From NCBI GenBank assembly GCA_023443025.1, contig JAEZWM010000004.1, forward strand, positions 1 to 16,731: a stretch of DNA of 16,731 nucleotides, read 5' to 3'. Position 1 is the stretch's first letter. Each line of letters begins with the position of its first letter. The position numbers were made by a program, and so were the translations under genes. Source of the DNA: Bacillota bacterium. GTDB lineage: Bacteria; Bacillota; Clostridia; Tissierellales; Peptoniphilaceae. The notes under the pieces were generated by a model. The model saw only the letters and a program-made list of their open reading frames with translations. It searched no databases and had not been told where the DNA came from. This document shows positions 7,019 through 13,191 of the stretch, in pieces.

Positions 7019-8773
7019 CTATCTCTCGTTGATTTCTCTGATTTTATCAAATAAATCAATAGCCGCTCTTCTAGGTCCTTCTTTTTCCATTCCATCTATT
7101 CCAAGCTGGGTATTTAATACTCCAACCGGTACACCATTTTCAAATAGTACATCAAAGAACTTGTCTATCAGTTTAAGCGTTTCTTCTTTCCTTTGATGTG
7201 GTCCAAATGGATTTGCAAAGAATGATGAAGTTAGTCCATCTTCTGTAGTAGTTCCCTTCGCCATCCTCATTCCGGCTACAAATAAATCTTTTGCATCGGT
7301 TGGGTCGTTAAATATACTCACTGCAAATGCGTCTTCATCAATTGCATCGTAGTTGTTGGCATACAGCAGCAAGTCTATTGGATGACCTTCAGAAATTTCA
7401 TCATATGTTGCTACAGGTGTTATAAGCCTTGCATTTATCCTGTCAGGATTCATAAATATGGATCTGTCAAGCTCTTTAAAAGCATATCCTGCTTCTAAGT
7501 CGTCCAGTCTTACAAATGCACCAATTTCAGTACCATAACCGGTTATCTTATTATCTTTAAGTACAAAAGTTCCCATATCGTCAAATACGATTGTCATATC
7601 GGAGATATGTTCGTTTGCCAGTCCTCTAAACGCTTCAATACTCTCGCTCTTACCTGCACCCGAGTCTCCAACAATAACCACATTTGCCAGACTTCCATCT
7701 TTTAGTTCTATGTGAACCATTGCTCCATGGATTGGAAGATTTCCTTTTCTAATCTGATATAGATTATGAAGCGTTAAAATCATCTTTTTCATATAACCGA
7801 AGTAGTCGTGTTTTTCATCCGCACTAACATAACCAACCAATATATCATTTTCAAAGTCTTCAAAGAATCCACTTACTATCTCATCTCTGTGATCTTCAGC
7901 TCCAAATACCAATAATAGGTTTGGCTTACATCCTGAAATTTCATGGTCTTTTGGAAGTTCAAAAAGATTAGCCAGCGATACGCCATGTGTTAAATAATCT
8001 CTTTCAACAAACACATATGCTAACAGATTTCCAACCTTAGCCGGATAACAGAAAAACCTGTCAGCATTAATTCCACACCTTCTTAGTGGATTAATTTCCA
8101 GCTCGTCAAAATAGCCATCCCTTTTATTCTTTTTAGGATAGGTAATATATGGTGACTGAAGAACAATTTCCTTAATAAAAGGAATGCCCTCCAGAATTTC
8201 ATATCCCTTTGGTACCGGCCAGATCGCATCATAAACAATCATACCAACATTTGCCCCTGCAGGTACCTGTCTATAGACGGTAGGAGTTGATAGTGAAATA
8301 TTATTTGTAATTTTTCTATACAATGTGATCATTAATTTATCAAATTTTTCTTTTGCTTCCATAAAGGAAGTATTTAAAAAACCATCGGTTATTTTAACAT
8401 CATGCACGATTGCATAACGCTCAAGATTTCTCCAGTATGTATAAACCTCTTCGACAAATTTTCTAAGTTTTTCCCTCTTCTCAAATATGTCATTAAACTC
8501 GTCAAAACCGGTTGAAATCTCATAAGCATCCATAACTACAAGCAGTTTACACAATTGCGTTATTTTAGCGATAAGTCTATCTATATTCTTTTCTTTCATT
8601 AAGTCTACAATAAATTTATAAGACCTGCTTTCTCTTTTCTCAGCATATCTTAGATAATGTTCTAGCACGGATCTAAAGCCTTCACTATTAAGTACTTTTT
8701 CCTCTGTATCGCAATATCTCTGAGAAAAATTAATTATTACTTTGTTTTTGCTTAATGCCCATTCTTTTTTCAT
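7019..8773 (-). CDS. PEP carboxykinase-like P-loop protein (atypical ATP-PEPCK fold)
   Basis: A 584-residue protein, longer than the usual 530-540 of ATP-dependent PEPCK. The C-terminal two thirds follow the PEPCK layout: DYFGYMKKMIL (323-333) resembles YAGEMKKSIFT, VVIVGDSGAGKSE (365-377) aligns with the kinase-1a P-loop GLSGTGKTT, and VFDDM (396-400) corresponds to the metal-binding kinase-2 motif. The N-terminal 160 or so residues are charged, helical-looking and unlike canonical PEPCK. HPr kinase has a related P-loop fold, but the overall length and order favour PEPCK. Whether it interconverts oxaloacetate and PEP or phosphorylates something else is open. Start ATG 8773 follows AGGGTGG by 6 bases; an in-frame TTG precedes it. 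First gene of an operon with the aminotransferase. Confidence 0.75.
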   Translation of the reverse strand: MKKEWALSKNKVIINFSQRYCDTEEKVLNSEGFRSVLEHYLRYAEKRESRSYKFIVDLMKEKNIDRLIAKITQLCKLLVVMDAYEISTGFDEFNDIFEKREKLRKFVEEVYTYWRNLERYAIVHDVKITDGFLNTSFMEAKEKFDKLMITLYRKITNNISLSTPTVYRQVPAGANVGMIVYDAIWPVPKGYEILEGIPFIKEIVLQSPYITYPKKNKRDGYFDELEINPLRRCGINADRFFCYPAKVGNLLAYVFVERDYLTHGVSLANLFELPKDHEISGCKPNLLLVFGAEDHRDEIVSGFFEDFENDILVGYVSADEKHDYFGYMKKMILTLHNLYQIRKGNLPIHGAMVHIELKDGSLANVVIVGDSGAGKSESIEAFRGLANEHISDMTIVFDDMGTFVLKDNKITGYGTEIGAFVRLDDLEAGYAFKELDRSIFMNPDRINARLITPVATYDEISEGHPIDLLLYANNYDAIDEDAFAVSIFNDPTDAKDLFVAGMRMAKGTTTEDGLTSSFFANPFGPHQRKEETLKLIDKFFDVLFENGVPVGVLNTQLGIDGMEKEGPRRAAIDLFDKIREINER

Positions 8774-8806
8774 CAAAAACCACCCTTTACTTTTTTGCCT
8801 CTAATT

Positions 8807-8815
8807 ATTATACCA
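8807..8815 (-). promoter_or_regulatory. Extended -10 promoter reading into the PEPCK-like gene
   Basis: Minus-strand TGGTATAAT (8815-8807) is a perfect extended -10 (TGnTATAAT). No good -35 is seen, which extended -10 promoters tolerate. It lies 34 bases before the start codon and is part of the terminal inverted repeat of the palindromic element 8807-8895. Confidence 0.7.
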
Positions 8816-8895
8816 TAAGTTAGTAAAATGTATAGTTAAATATAATGTTTTTTAATTATAGCCGTTATCGTATTAATACATTAAACCTTAATCGT
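8807..8895. repeat. Palindromic MITE-like element, copy A
   Basis: About 81 bases from 8811 are near-identical to 10038-10118 (shared blocks AAAATGTATAGTTAAATAT, AATTATAG, TATTAATACATTAAACCTTA). The element is itself an imperfect palindrome: ATACCATAA...ATGTAT...AATTATA on one side mirrors the other, with its centre near TATAATTATA in copy B. Here the left terminus ATTATACCATAAG (8807-8819) is intact while the right end has changed to AATCGTGTAAACC. Confidence 0.8.
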
Positions 8896-9300
8896 GTAAA
8901 CCAAAATTTATTATTTTCCATAGTAGTCGCGAACACCTGCTGATAAAGATAAAAGATATCAGCTACGAGAAAACGGTAGTTAGCTGTACAACCAAGATAT
9001 AAGCAAGTAATTAATACAAATTGATAGGGATGTGGCGCAAAATCTCCGTTGCAAATGCAACGTAAAAACCCAAAAACGGGTCAGGCATACTAAAGATACT
9101 ATTTATGGTTTTTATATCAATAAACTTTCGTATAGGAGAACGCCGTTAATAGTATCCGAAGACCGGTAGTGAGTCGGGAGTTTTTATACAAATTGAAGGA
9201 ATTTAGTAATTTATGATATATGCAATTAACTTGTCTGGCTTTGATTGTCGTCAAAGTAGCTGGGTATGCGGGATTACCTATACATATGTGTGTATACATT
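8895..9300. other. Gene-free, hairpin-rich segment: candidate structured RNA
   Basis: No convincing coding sequence is present, yet several stems occur in a row: GCTGATA 8939-8945/TATCAGC 8957-8963; CGTTGC 9047-9052/GCAACG 9057-9062; ACCC 9068-9071/GGGT 9078-9081; GATACTATT 9095-9103/AATAGTATC 9148-9156 (9 bp around 44 bases); CCGA 9156-9159/TCGG 9174-9177; CTTTGA 9239-9244/TCAAAG 9251-9256. Single-stranded A-rich joints separate them, and the segment looks less AT-rich than the adjoining spacer. This is the look of a multi-domain non-coding RNA or ribozyme remnant, but no known family was recognised and strand is not proven; the joint composition makes plus more natural. Confidence 0.4.
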
Positions 9301-9320
9301 GGTTTAATTCATTTGCCTTA

Positions 9321-9480
9321 TTTAATATGAATCAGAGGTAATTAGACGTGAGGGCACTTCCCTTACGTGTTTGATGCAAACTCTATAAAATCAATAAAGT
9401 AATTTAGAATTAGCTTTAATTCAATAGAATGTGCGTGGTTTAGAAAATTTATTGAAATGGCGATTTGGGAATCGCCGCTA
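9321..9480 (+). repeat. Intergenic repeat copy R3 (first tandem unit)
   Basis: Nearly identical to 9521-9681, at a period of about 200 bases. It runs TTTAATATG, GGTAATT, a GGAAGTG-type hairpin site, CGTGTTTG-TGCAAACTC, AT-rich tract, AATAGAATGTGCGTGG, then a GGCGATT/AATCGCC hairpin (9458-9475) and GCTAC. In this copy the left arm of the first hairpin has decayed (AGACGTG instead of GGAAGTG, about 9344-9350), leaving the right arm CACTTCC unpaired. Confidence 0.88.
9458..9475. repeat. GGCGATT/AATCGCC hairpin followed by GCTAC
   Basis: A perfect 7-bp stem with loop TGGG, followed directly by GCTACA. An identical copy stands at 9659-9676. The motif recalls the widespread TGTAG-plus-palindrome intergenic hairpins of anaerobic bacteria. 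Confidence 0.8.
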
Positions 9481-9520
9481 CACAAGATAATTCAAACATT
9501 CTTTAACTCATATGAAGTAC

Positions 9521-9760
9521 TTTAATATGGATTTAAGGTAATTGGAAGTGAGGGCACTTCCGCTACGTGTTTGGTGCAAACTCTATAAAATCAATAAAGT
9601 AATTTAGAATTAACTTTAATTTAATAGAATGTGCGTGGTTTAGAAGATTTATGGAAATGGCGATTTGGGAATCGCCGCTACATTTGGCTCGACAAGTTAC
9701 TTGTCGTTCAATATATAAATACCCCTCGTAGAGGAAGTGCCCTCACTTCCATTCAGTTTG
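9521..9760 (+). repeat. Intergenic repeat copy R4 (longest unit, four hairpins)
   Basis: This copy carries four perfect 7-bp hairpins in a row: GGAAGTG/CACTTCC at 9544-9561, GGCGATT/AATCGCC at 9659-9676, CGACAAG/CTTGTCG at 9690-9706, and GGAAGTG/CACTTCC in the opposite setting at 9733-9750 (preceded by CGTAGA). It is the reference copy to which R1, R2 and R3 align. No protein is encoded. Confidence 0.88.
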
Positions 9761-9851
9761 GATTTTATAAAATTTGTAGGGAAGAATTCCACTTCTCCTG
9801 TTAATGAGAGAAGCCTATAGCTTCAAATCGTTAACTTCTGCCGTCTTTTTG

Positions 9852-9889
9852 TATAATATCCAAAGCAAAATCCTCTCTTTGCTTTTTTT
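9852..9889 (+). terminator. Terminator-like hairpin with T-run
   Basis: AAAGCAAA (9862-9869) pairs with TTTGCTTT (9878-9885), followed by further Ts to 9889. A TATAAT (9852-9857) lies immediately upstream, so this could equally be a -10 with a chance hairpin. If real, it could end a plus-strand transcript of the gene-free region. The stem is AT-rich and modest. Confidence 0.35.
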
Positions 9890-9955
9890 GTTGCAAAAGT
9901 AAAAATCTGTGGTGGCTATTCCCTGCATCAACTGTTAAATATGAGAACCAAGAGG

Positions 9956-9986
9956 TTCGAAAAATCTAATTACTTCTTTTTTCGAA
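9956..9986. repeat. Inverted repeat TTCGAAAAA/TTTTTCGAA
   Basis: A perfect 9-bp inverted repeat (9956-9964 with 9978-9986) around 13 bases. It lies in otherwise featureless sequence (9761-10035) in which no gene is seen. Function unknown; it could be a weak terminator in either direction. Confidence 0.5.
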
Positions 9987-10035
9987 GCATTTCTTTTGTC
10001 TTTTGTCTTATTTATAAATATGATAAACTTGGTAC

Positions 10036-10127
10036 CATACCATAACTTGATAAAATGTATAGTTAAATATATTGTGTTATAATTATAGTCAATATTGTAT
10101 TAATACATTAAACCTTATGGTATAATA
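10036..10127. repeat. Palindromic MITE-like element, copy B
   Basis: Second copy of the element at 8807-8895 in the same orientation. Here the right terminus CTTATGGTATAAT (10114-10126) is intact, while the left one reads GGTACCATACCATAAC. The intact outer termini of copies A and B are perfect 13-bp inverted complements, so the pair bounds a unit 8807-10126. Confidence 0.8.
10118..10126 (+). promoter_or_regulatory. Extended -10 promoter of proBA
   Basis: TGGTATAAT is a perfect extended -10 located 78 bases before the proB start codon. The -35 region is poor (TTGTAT at 20 bp, TATTAA at 17 bp). It is created by the end of palindromic element copy B and mirrors the promoter at 8807-8815. Confidence 0.7.
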
Positions 10128-10163
10128 TGTCTAAGATAATAAAAAGCGAGGAGTTCGCTTGTA

Positions 10164-10190
10164 ATGTCTATCGTATTTAACATTTTATAA
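10164..10190 (+). CDS. Possible 8-codon leader peptide before proB
   Basis: ATG 10164 opens an eight-residue frame (MSIVFNIL) ending at TAA just before the proB Shine-Dalgarno. GAGGAG (10148-10153) lies 10 bases upstream and a small hairpin AAGCGA/TCGCTT (10144-10159) contains it. There are no proline codons, so it is not a classical attenuator peptide. It may simply be chance; listed because it has a credible ribosome site and abuts proB. Confidence 0.2.
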   Translation: MSIVFNIL

Positions 10191-10204
10191 AAAGGGTGAA
10201 AATT

Positions 10205-11005
10205 ATGAGAAAAAGAATGAATGAATTGAAAAGAGTGGTAATCAAAGTAGGTTCTTCTTCTATAACACATGAAGATGGATCTATAAACCTAGCTAAGATT
10301 TCGGATTTAGCATGGAACCTGAGCAATCTTAAGAATCACGGAGTTGGAGTAGTGCTCGTAACTTCCGGAGCAATAGCAGCCGGAGCAAAGGTCATGAAAC
10401 TAGCAGAAAGACCAAGAGACACTAGCAAAAAACAGGCTGCATCGGCTGTTGGTCAGGTTGCACTTATGAACAACTACAATAGTGCACTTAGAGAACATAA
10501 TTATCAAGTTGCTCAACTTCTACTTACTAAGCAGATCGAAACAGATGTGGTTATGAGAGAAAATGCTATAAACTCACTCGATGAACTACTAAATATGGAC
10601 TGCATACCAATCGTCAACGAAAACGACGCAGTCTCTACTTTTGAGATTGAATTTGGTGACAACGATACTCTGTCTGCAGTCGTTGCAAGACTTGTAGGTG
10701 CTGACTTACTTATTATGCTGTCAGATATCGACGGGCTTTACGACAGCGATCCAAATGTAAATCCGGATGCTAAACTAATACCACAGGTTGATGTTATTGA
10801 TGGTGAACTACTATCTATGGCTTCCGGTTCGACCTCAAATAGAGGTACCGGTGGTATGGTTACGAAACTAAATGCTGCGATGCTCTGCATGGAAAAAGGT
10901 ATAGATACCATAATTGCAAATGGAAGCGATATGGCAATAATTAGAAGAATTTTTGAAGGTGAAGAAATTGGAACACTTTTCAAAGGAGGAGAAAAGGATG
11001 CTTAA
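10205..11005 (+). CDS. proB: Glutamate 5-kinase
   Basis: A 266-residue amino-acid-kinase-fold protein that phosphorylates glutamate to gamma-glutamyl phosphate, the first step of proline synthesis. Visible signatures: the N-terminal nucleotide site VVIKVGSSS (11-19), LVTSGAIAAG (51-60), PIVNENDAVS (135-144), the acidic FGDNDTLSAVVA (150-161), LSDIDGLYDSDP (172-183) and the late GTGGMVTKLNAA (214-225). It lacks the C-terminal PUA domain of the E. coli enzyme (367 residues), as is usual for short clostridial forms. ATG 10205 is chosen because GGGTG lies 6 bases upstream; the in-frame GTG at 10196 is within the ribosome site. It overlaps proA by 8 bases. Confidence 0.96.
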   Translation: MRKRMNELKRVVIKVGSSSITHEDGSINLAKISDLAWNLSNLKNHGVGVVLVTSGAIAAGAKVMKLAERPRDTSKKQAASAVGQVALMNNYNSALREHNYQVAQLLLTKQIETDVVMRENAINSLDELLNMDCIPIVNENDAVSTFEIEFGDNDTLSAVVARLVGADLLIMLSDIDGLYDSDPNVNPDAKLIPQVDVIDGELLSMASGSTSNRGTGGMVTKLNAAMLCMEKGIDTIIANGSDMAIIRRIFEGEEIGTLFKGGEKDA

Positions 11006-12236
11006 GGATATAGGGCAAAGAGCAAAAAATGCCTCATATGAATTAGCCGGTTTATCTACTATCGACAAGAATAATATTCTTTTAAAATTAAAAGAAAATT
11101 TAGATAAATATAGAGACGATATACTAGAGGCAAACAAATTAGATATGGAGTCGGGAAAACAAGACGGACTTACCGATGCACTTCTCGACAGGTTGTATAT
11201 AGACAACGAAAGAATCGACGGAATGATTGGTTCCATAGATGTTGTAATAGAATTAAAAGATCCAATTGGTAATACGAAAGAATTAAACAGACTGCCAAAT
11301 GGTCTACTGATTGGTAGAAGAACCGTACCAATGGGAGTTATAGGTATCATATATGAGGCAAGACCAAATGTAACACTGGACACATCCATACTCTGCTTAA
11401 AATCATCAAATGTACTCATACTTAGAGGCGGTAAAGAGGCTATTAACACAAATATTGCAATCTCTAAGATTATACGCCTAACCATAAGTGAGCTAGGATT
11501 TAATCCGGACTTTATTCAGCTTATCGAAGACACAAGTAGAGAGTCCGCAAATGCTCTTATGCAGCTTAATGATTACTTAGATTTATTGATTCCAAGAGGT
11601 AGCAGTGGGCTTATAAAAGCTGTAGTTGAGAACTCAACCGTACCTGTACTTGAAACAGGTTCAGGTAACTGTCATGTTTATATCGATGAAACTGCAGATG
11701 TTGAGATGGCATTAAACATTATTAAAAATGCTAAAACTCAAAGAACCGGTGTATGTAATGCCATGGAATCACTATTAGTTCATGAAAGTCTAGGCGATGA
11801 CTTTTATACCGGTCTTCAAAAGATAGTTGATGATTTTAAGATTGCCGTTCACAGCGATGAAAAGTCGTTAGAACTCATAAAGGGATCTACTCCGGCTACC
11901 GAAGAAGATTACTATACTGAGTATTTAGACTTAGAGTTTTCTATGAAAATTGTAAAAGATATCGATGAAGCAATTGACTGTATAAGAAAATATAGCAGTG
12001 GACATTCAGAGGTAATAGTAACTGAAAACTATGAAAACTCATTGAAGTTTTTAGATAGAGTAGACAGCGCATGTGTATATGTAAATGCATCCAGCAGATT
12101 TACGGATGGTGGCGAATTTGGGATGGGTGCTGAGATGGGCATATCAACTCAAAAACTACATGCTAGAGGACCAATCGGTCTTGAAGAGTTAACCTCATCT
12201 AAGTTTGTAATCTTAGGTAATGGTCAAGTAAGATAA
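10998..12236 (+). CDS. proA: Gamma-glutamyl phosphate reductase
   Basis: A 412-residue aldehyde-dehydrogenase-superfamily enzyme that reduces gamma-glutamyl phosphate with NADPH to glutamate semialdehyde, the second step of proline synthesis. Family marks: VIGIIYEARPNVT (114-126), LRGGKEAINTN (142-152), IPRGSSGL (198-205), LETGSGNCHVY (218-228), the catalytic Cys253 in KTQRTGVCNAMESLLVH, and FGMGAEMGISTQKLHARGP near the end. Length matches the family (about 415). ATG 10998 follows AGGAGGAG and overlaps the last 8 bases of proB, so the two are coupled. A strong terminator follows 5 bases after the stop. Confidence 0.97.
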   Translation: MLKDIGQRAKNASYELAGLSTIDKNNILLKLKENLDKYRDDILEANKLDMESGKQDGLTDALLDRLYIDNERIDGMIGSIDVVIELKDPIGNTKELNRLPNGLLIGRRTVPMGVIGIIYEARPNVTLDTSILCLKSSNVLILRGGKEAINTNIAISKIIRLTISELGFNPDFIQLIEDTSRESANALMQLNDYLDLLIPRGSSGLIKAVVENSTVPVLETGSGNCHVYIDETADVEMALNIIKNAKTQRTGVCNAMESLLVHESLGDDFYTGLQKIVDDFKIAVHSDEKSLELIKGSTPATEEDYYTEYLDLEFSMKIVKDIDEAIDCIRKYSSGHSEVIVTENYENSLKFLDRVDSACVYVNASSRFTDGGEFGMGAEMGISTQKLHARGPIGLEELTSSKFVILGNGQVR

Positions 12237-12240
12237 CAAA

Positions 12241-12270
12241 AAACTCCGAGAAAATCCTCGGAGTTTTTTA
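12241..12270. terminator. Bidirectional terminator between proA and selC
   Basis: ACTCCGAG (12243-12250) pairs perfectly with CTCGGAGT (12257-12264), extended by A-T pairs, with a T-run on the right (to 12269) and an A-run on the left. It serves proA on the plus strand and the selenocysteine tRNA on the minus strand, whose CCA end lies only 3 bases beyond. Confidence 0.92.
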
Positions 12271-12272
12271 TA

Positions 12273-12369
12273 TGGCGGGAGTACGTGAGAATCGAACTCA
12301 CCCAAGAGGCTCTGAACCCCTCGCGCTGGTTTTGAAGACCAGAGAGCCCACCAGGACTCATCTACCCCC
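12273..12369 (-). tRNA. selC: Selenocysteine tRNA (anticodon UCA)
   Basis: A 97-base minus-strand tRNA with encoded CCA and discriminator G. It has the tRNA(Sec) marks: a 6-bp D stem (GAGUCC/GGGCUC) with a 4-base loop, anticodon loop CUUCAAA with UCA (12335-12333) reading UGA, a long variable arm (stem GAGG/CCUC) and a 5-bp T stem (GUGAG/CUCAC) with UUCGAUU. The acceptor has the eight-nucleotide length typical of bacterial tRNA(Sec), but the eighth position is G opposite G, leaving seven pairs including one G-U. Located downstream of the sel operon but separately expressed from its own promoter. Confidence 0.97.
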
Positions 12370-12388
12370 ATGTAAAGCAGCATTTATG

Positions 12389-12417
12389 ATTATATATTAA
12401 ATTAAAATAAATTGCAA
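12389..12417 (-). promoter_or_regulatory. Promoter of selC
   Basis: On the minus strand TTGCAA (12417-12412) and TATAAT (12394-12389) are separated by exactly 17 bp. Transcription would start near 12382, about 12 bases before the mature tRNA 5' end. It lies after the terminator of the response-regulator gene, so selC is an independent unit. Confidence 0.8.
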
Positions 12418-12431
12418 GTAAAGTTTTCAGT

Positions 12432-12461
12432 AAAAGAGGCACGATTATTCGCACCTCTTTT
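12432..12461 (-). terminator. Terminator of the sel operon / response regulator
   Basis: AAAAGAGG (12432-12439) pairs with CCTCTTTT (12454-12461); an inner CG/CG pair may extend it. It begins 6 bases after the response-regulator stop. The T-run forms part of the stem, so it may work in both directions. Confidence 0.75.
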
Positions 12462-12467
12462 ATTGGT

Positions 12468-13181
12468 TTATTTTTCTATTTCATCACCAAAGTAGTATCC
12501 TTCTCCCCACTTGGTTTGTATATACTGTGAAAATTCTTCATCACTCTCTATTTTCTCTCTGAGTCTTCTTATGTGAACATCAACCGTACGTAAATGTCCT
12601 TCATAGTCTTCTCCCCAAATCTTCTCGGCGAGTTGATCTCTAGAGAATATTTGTCCCGGATTAAGTGCTAAGATGAATAACAGATCAAACTCCTTACCGG
12701 TTAGATCAATGTCTTCTCCTCTAAGCCTAACTTTTCTTCCAACAATGTTAAATTCAAAGTCTCCACTTTCAATTATCTGAGATTTTTGTTTTGCTTCCTC
12801 TTCTTTTTTTCTTGACTCTCCTACACGCCTCATTACAGCTCTTATCCTCGCTTTGAGTTCAAGTATATTGAAAGGTCTGACTATATAGTCGTCTGCCCCA
12901 TACTCTAGAGCCAAGACTTTTTGGATATCCTCTGACACTTGAGTAACTACTATGGTCGGAATATCCTTTATCTCATTCATTTGTTTCTTTAAATCTAAAC
13001 CCGTGCCATCAGAGAAAGCCATATCTATTAGCGCTAAATCATAATCGTGTTTCTTTATTTTTTCTATGGCATCCTTGACAGTTTGTGATTTTACTATCTG
13101 ATAGTTTTCGGTTTCAAAGCTATATATTAATTCTTCTGTATAGTCTTCGTCCGGATTTACCAGTATAATGTTAAGACCCAT
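12468..13181 (-). CDS. OmpR/PhoB-family response regulator with atypical receiver
   Basis: A 237-residue protein with an N-terminal receiver (1-120), a charged linker (122-135) and a C-terminal winged helix (138-232; LTGKEFDLLFILALNPGQIF, RTVDVHIRRLREKIE, WGEGYYF). The phospho-acceptor Asp53 and switch Thr80 are present. Two conserved receiver residues are not: the acidic pair that binds Mg2+ is reduced (VNPDED, with Pro10 where an acid is usual) and the conserved Lys before Pro-Phe is Arg102 (VRPF). Phosphorylation may therefore be weak or absent. No histidine kinase is in the window. ATG 13181 follows AGGAGG at 6 bases, and that site lies at the selB stop 10 bases away, so it is co-translated with selB. 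A role in selenium metabolism is inferred only from position. Confidence 0.9.
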   Translation of the reverse strand: MGLNIILVNPDEDYTEELIYSFETENYQIVKSQTVKDAIEKIKKHDYDLALIDMAFSDGTGLDLKKQMNEIKDIPTIVVTQVSEDIQKVLALEYGADDYIVRPFNILELKARIRAVMRRVGESRKKEEEAKQKSQIIESGDFEFNIVGRKVRLRGEDIDLTGKEFDLLFILALNPGQIFSRDQLAEKIWGEDYEGHLRTVDVHIRRLREKIESDEEFSQYIQTKWGEGYYFGDEIEK

Positions 13182-13191
13182 AACATACCTC

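Noticed and set aside
9095..9180. Group I intron core (P7-like pairing, then a P9-like hairpin)
   Set aside because: The 9-bp pairing is suggestive, but I found no P3 partner, no clear P4-P6 and no exon junction, so it is not called an intron.
9117..9299. A 60-codon minus-strand frame in the gene-free region
   Set aside because: No ribosome binding site, composition unlike a protein, and it runs through several of the hairpins listed for the structured segment.
8895..9300. Group II intron or T-box leader
   Set aside because: No GTGCG 5' boundary, domain V or reverse transcriptase for an intron; no AGGGTGG-ACCGCG T-box sequence, and proB starts about 900 bases away.
9321..9760. CRISPR array
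   Set aside because: The repeats are about 200 bases apart, contain palindromes and have conserved rather than unique intervening sequence; no cas gene is present.
10868..11485. A 205-codon minus-strand frame opposite proB and proA
   Set aside because: Shadow of the two overlapping proline genes; no start signal or recognisable family.
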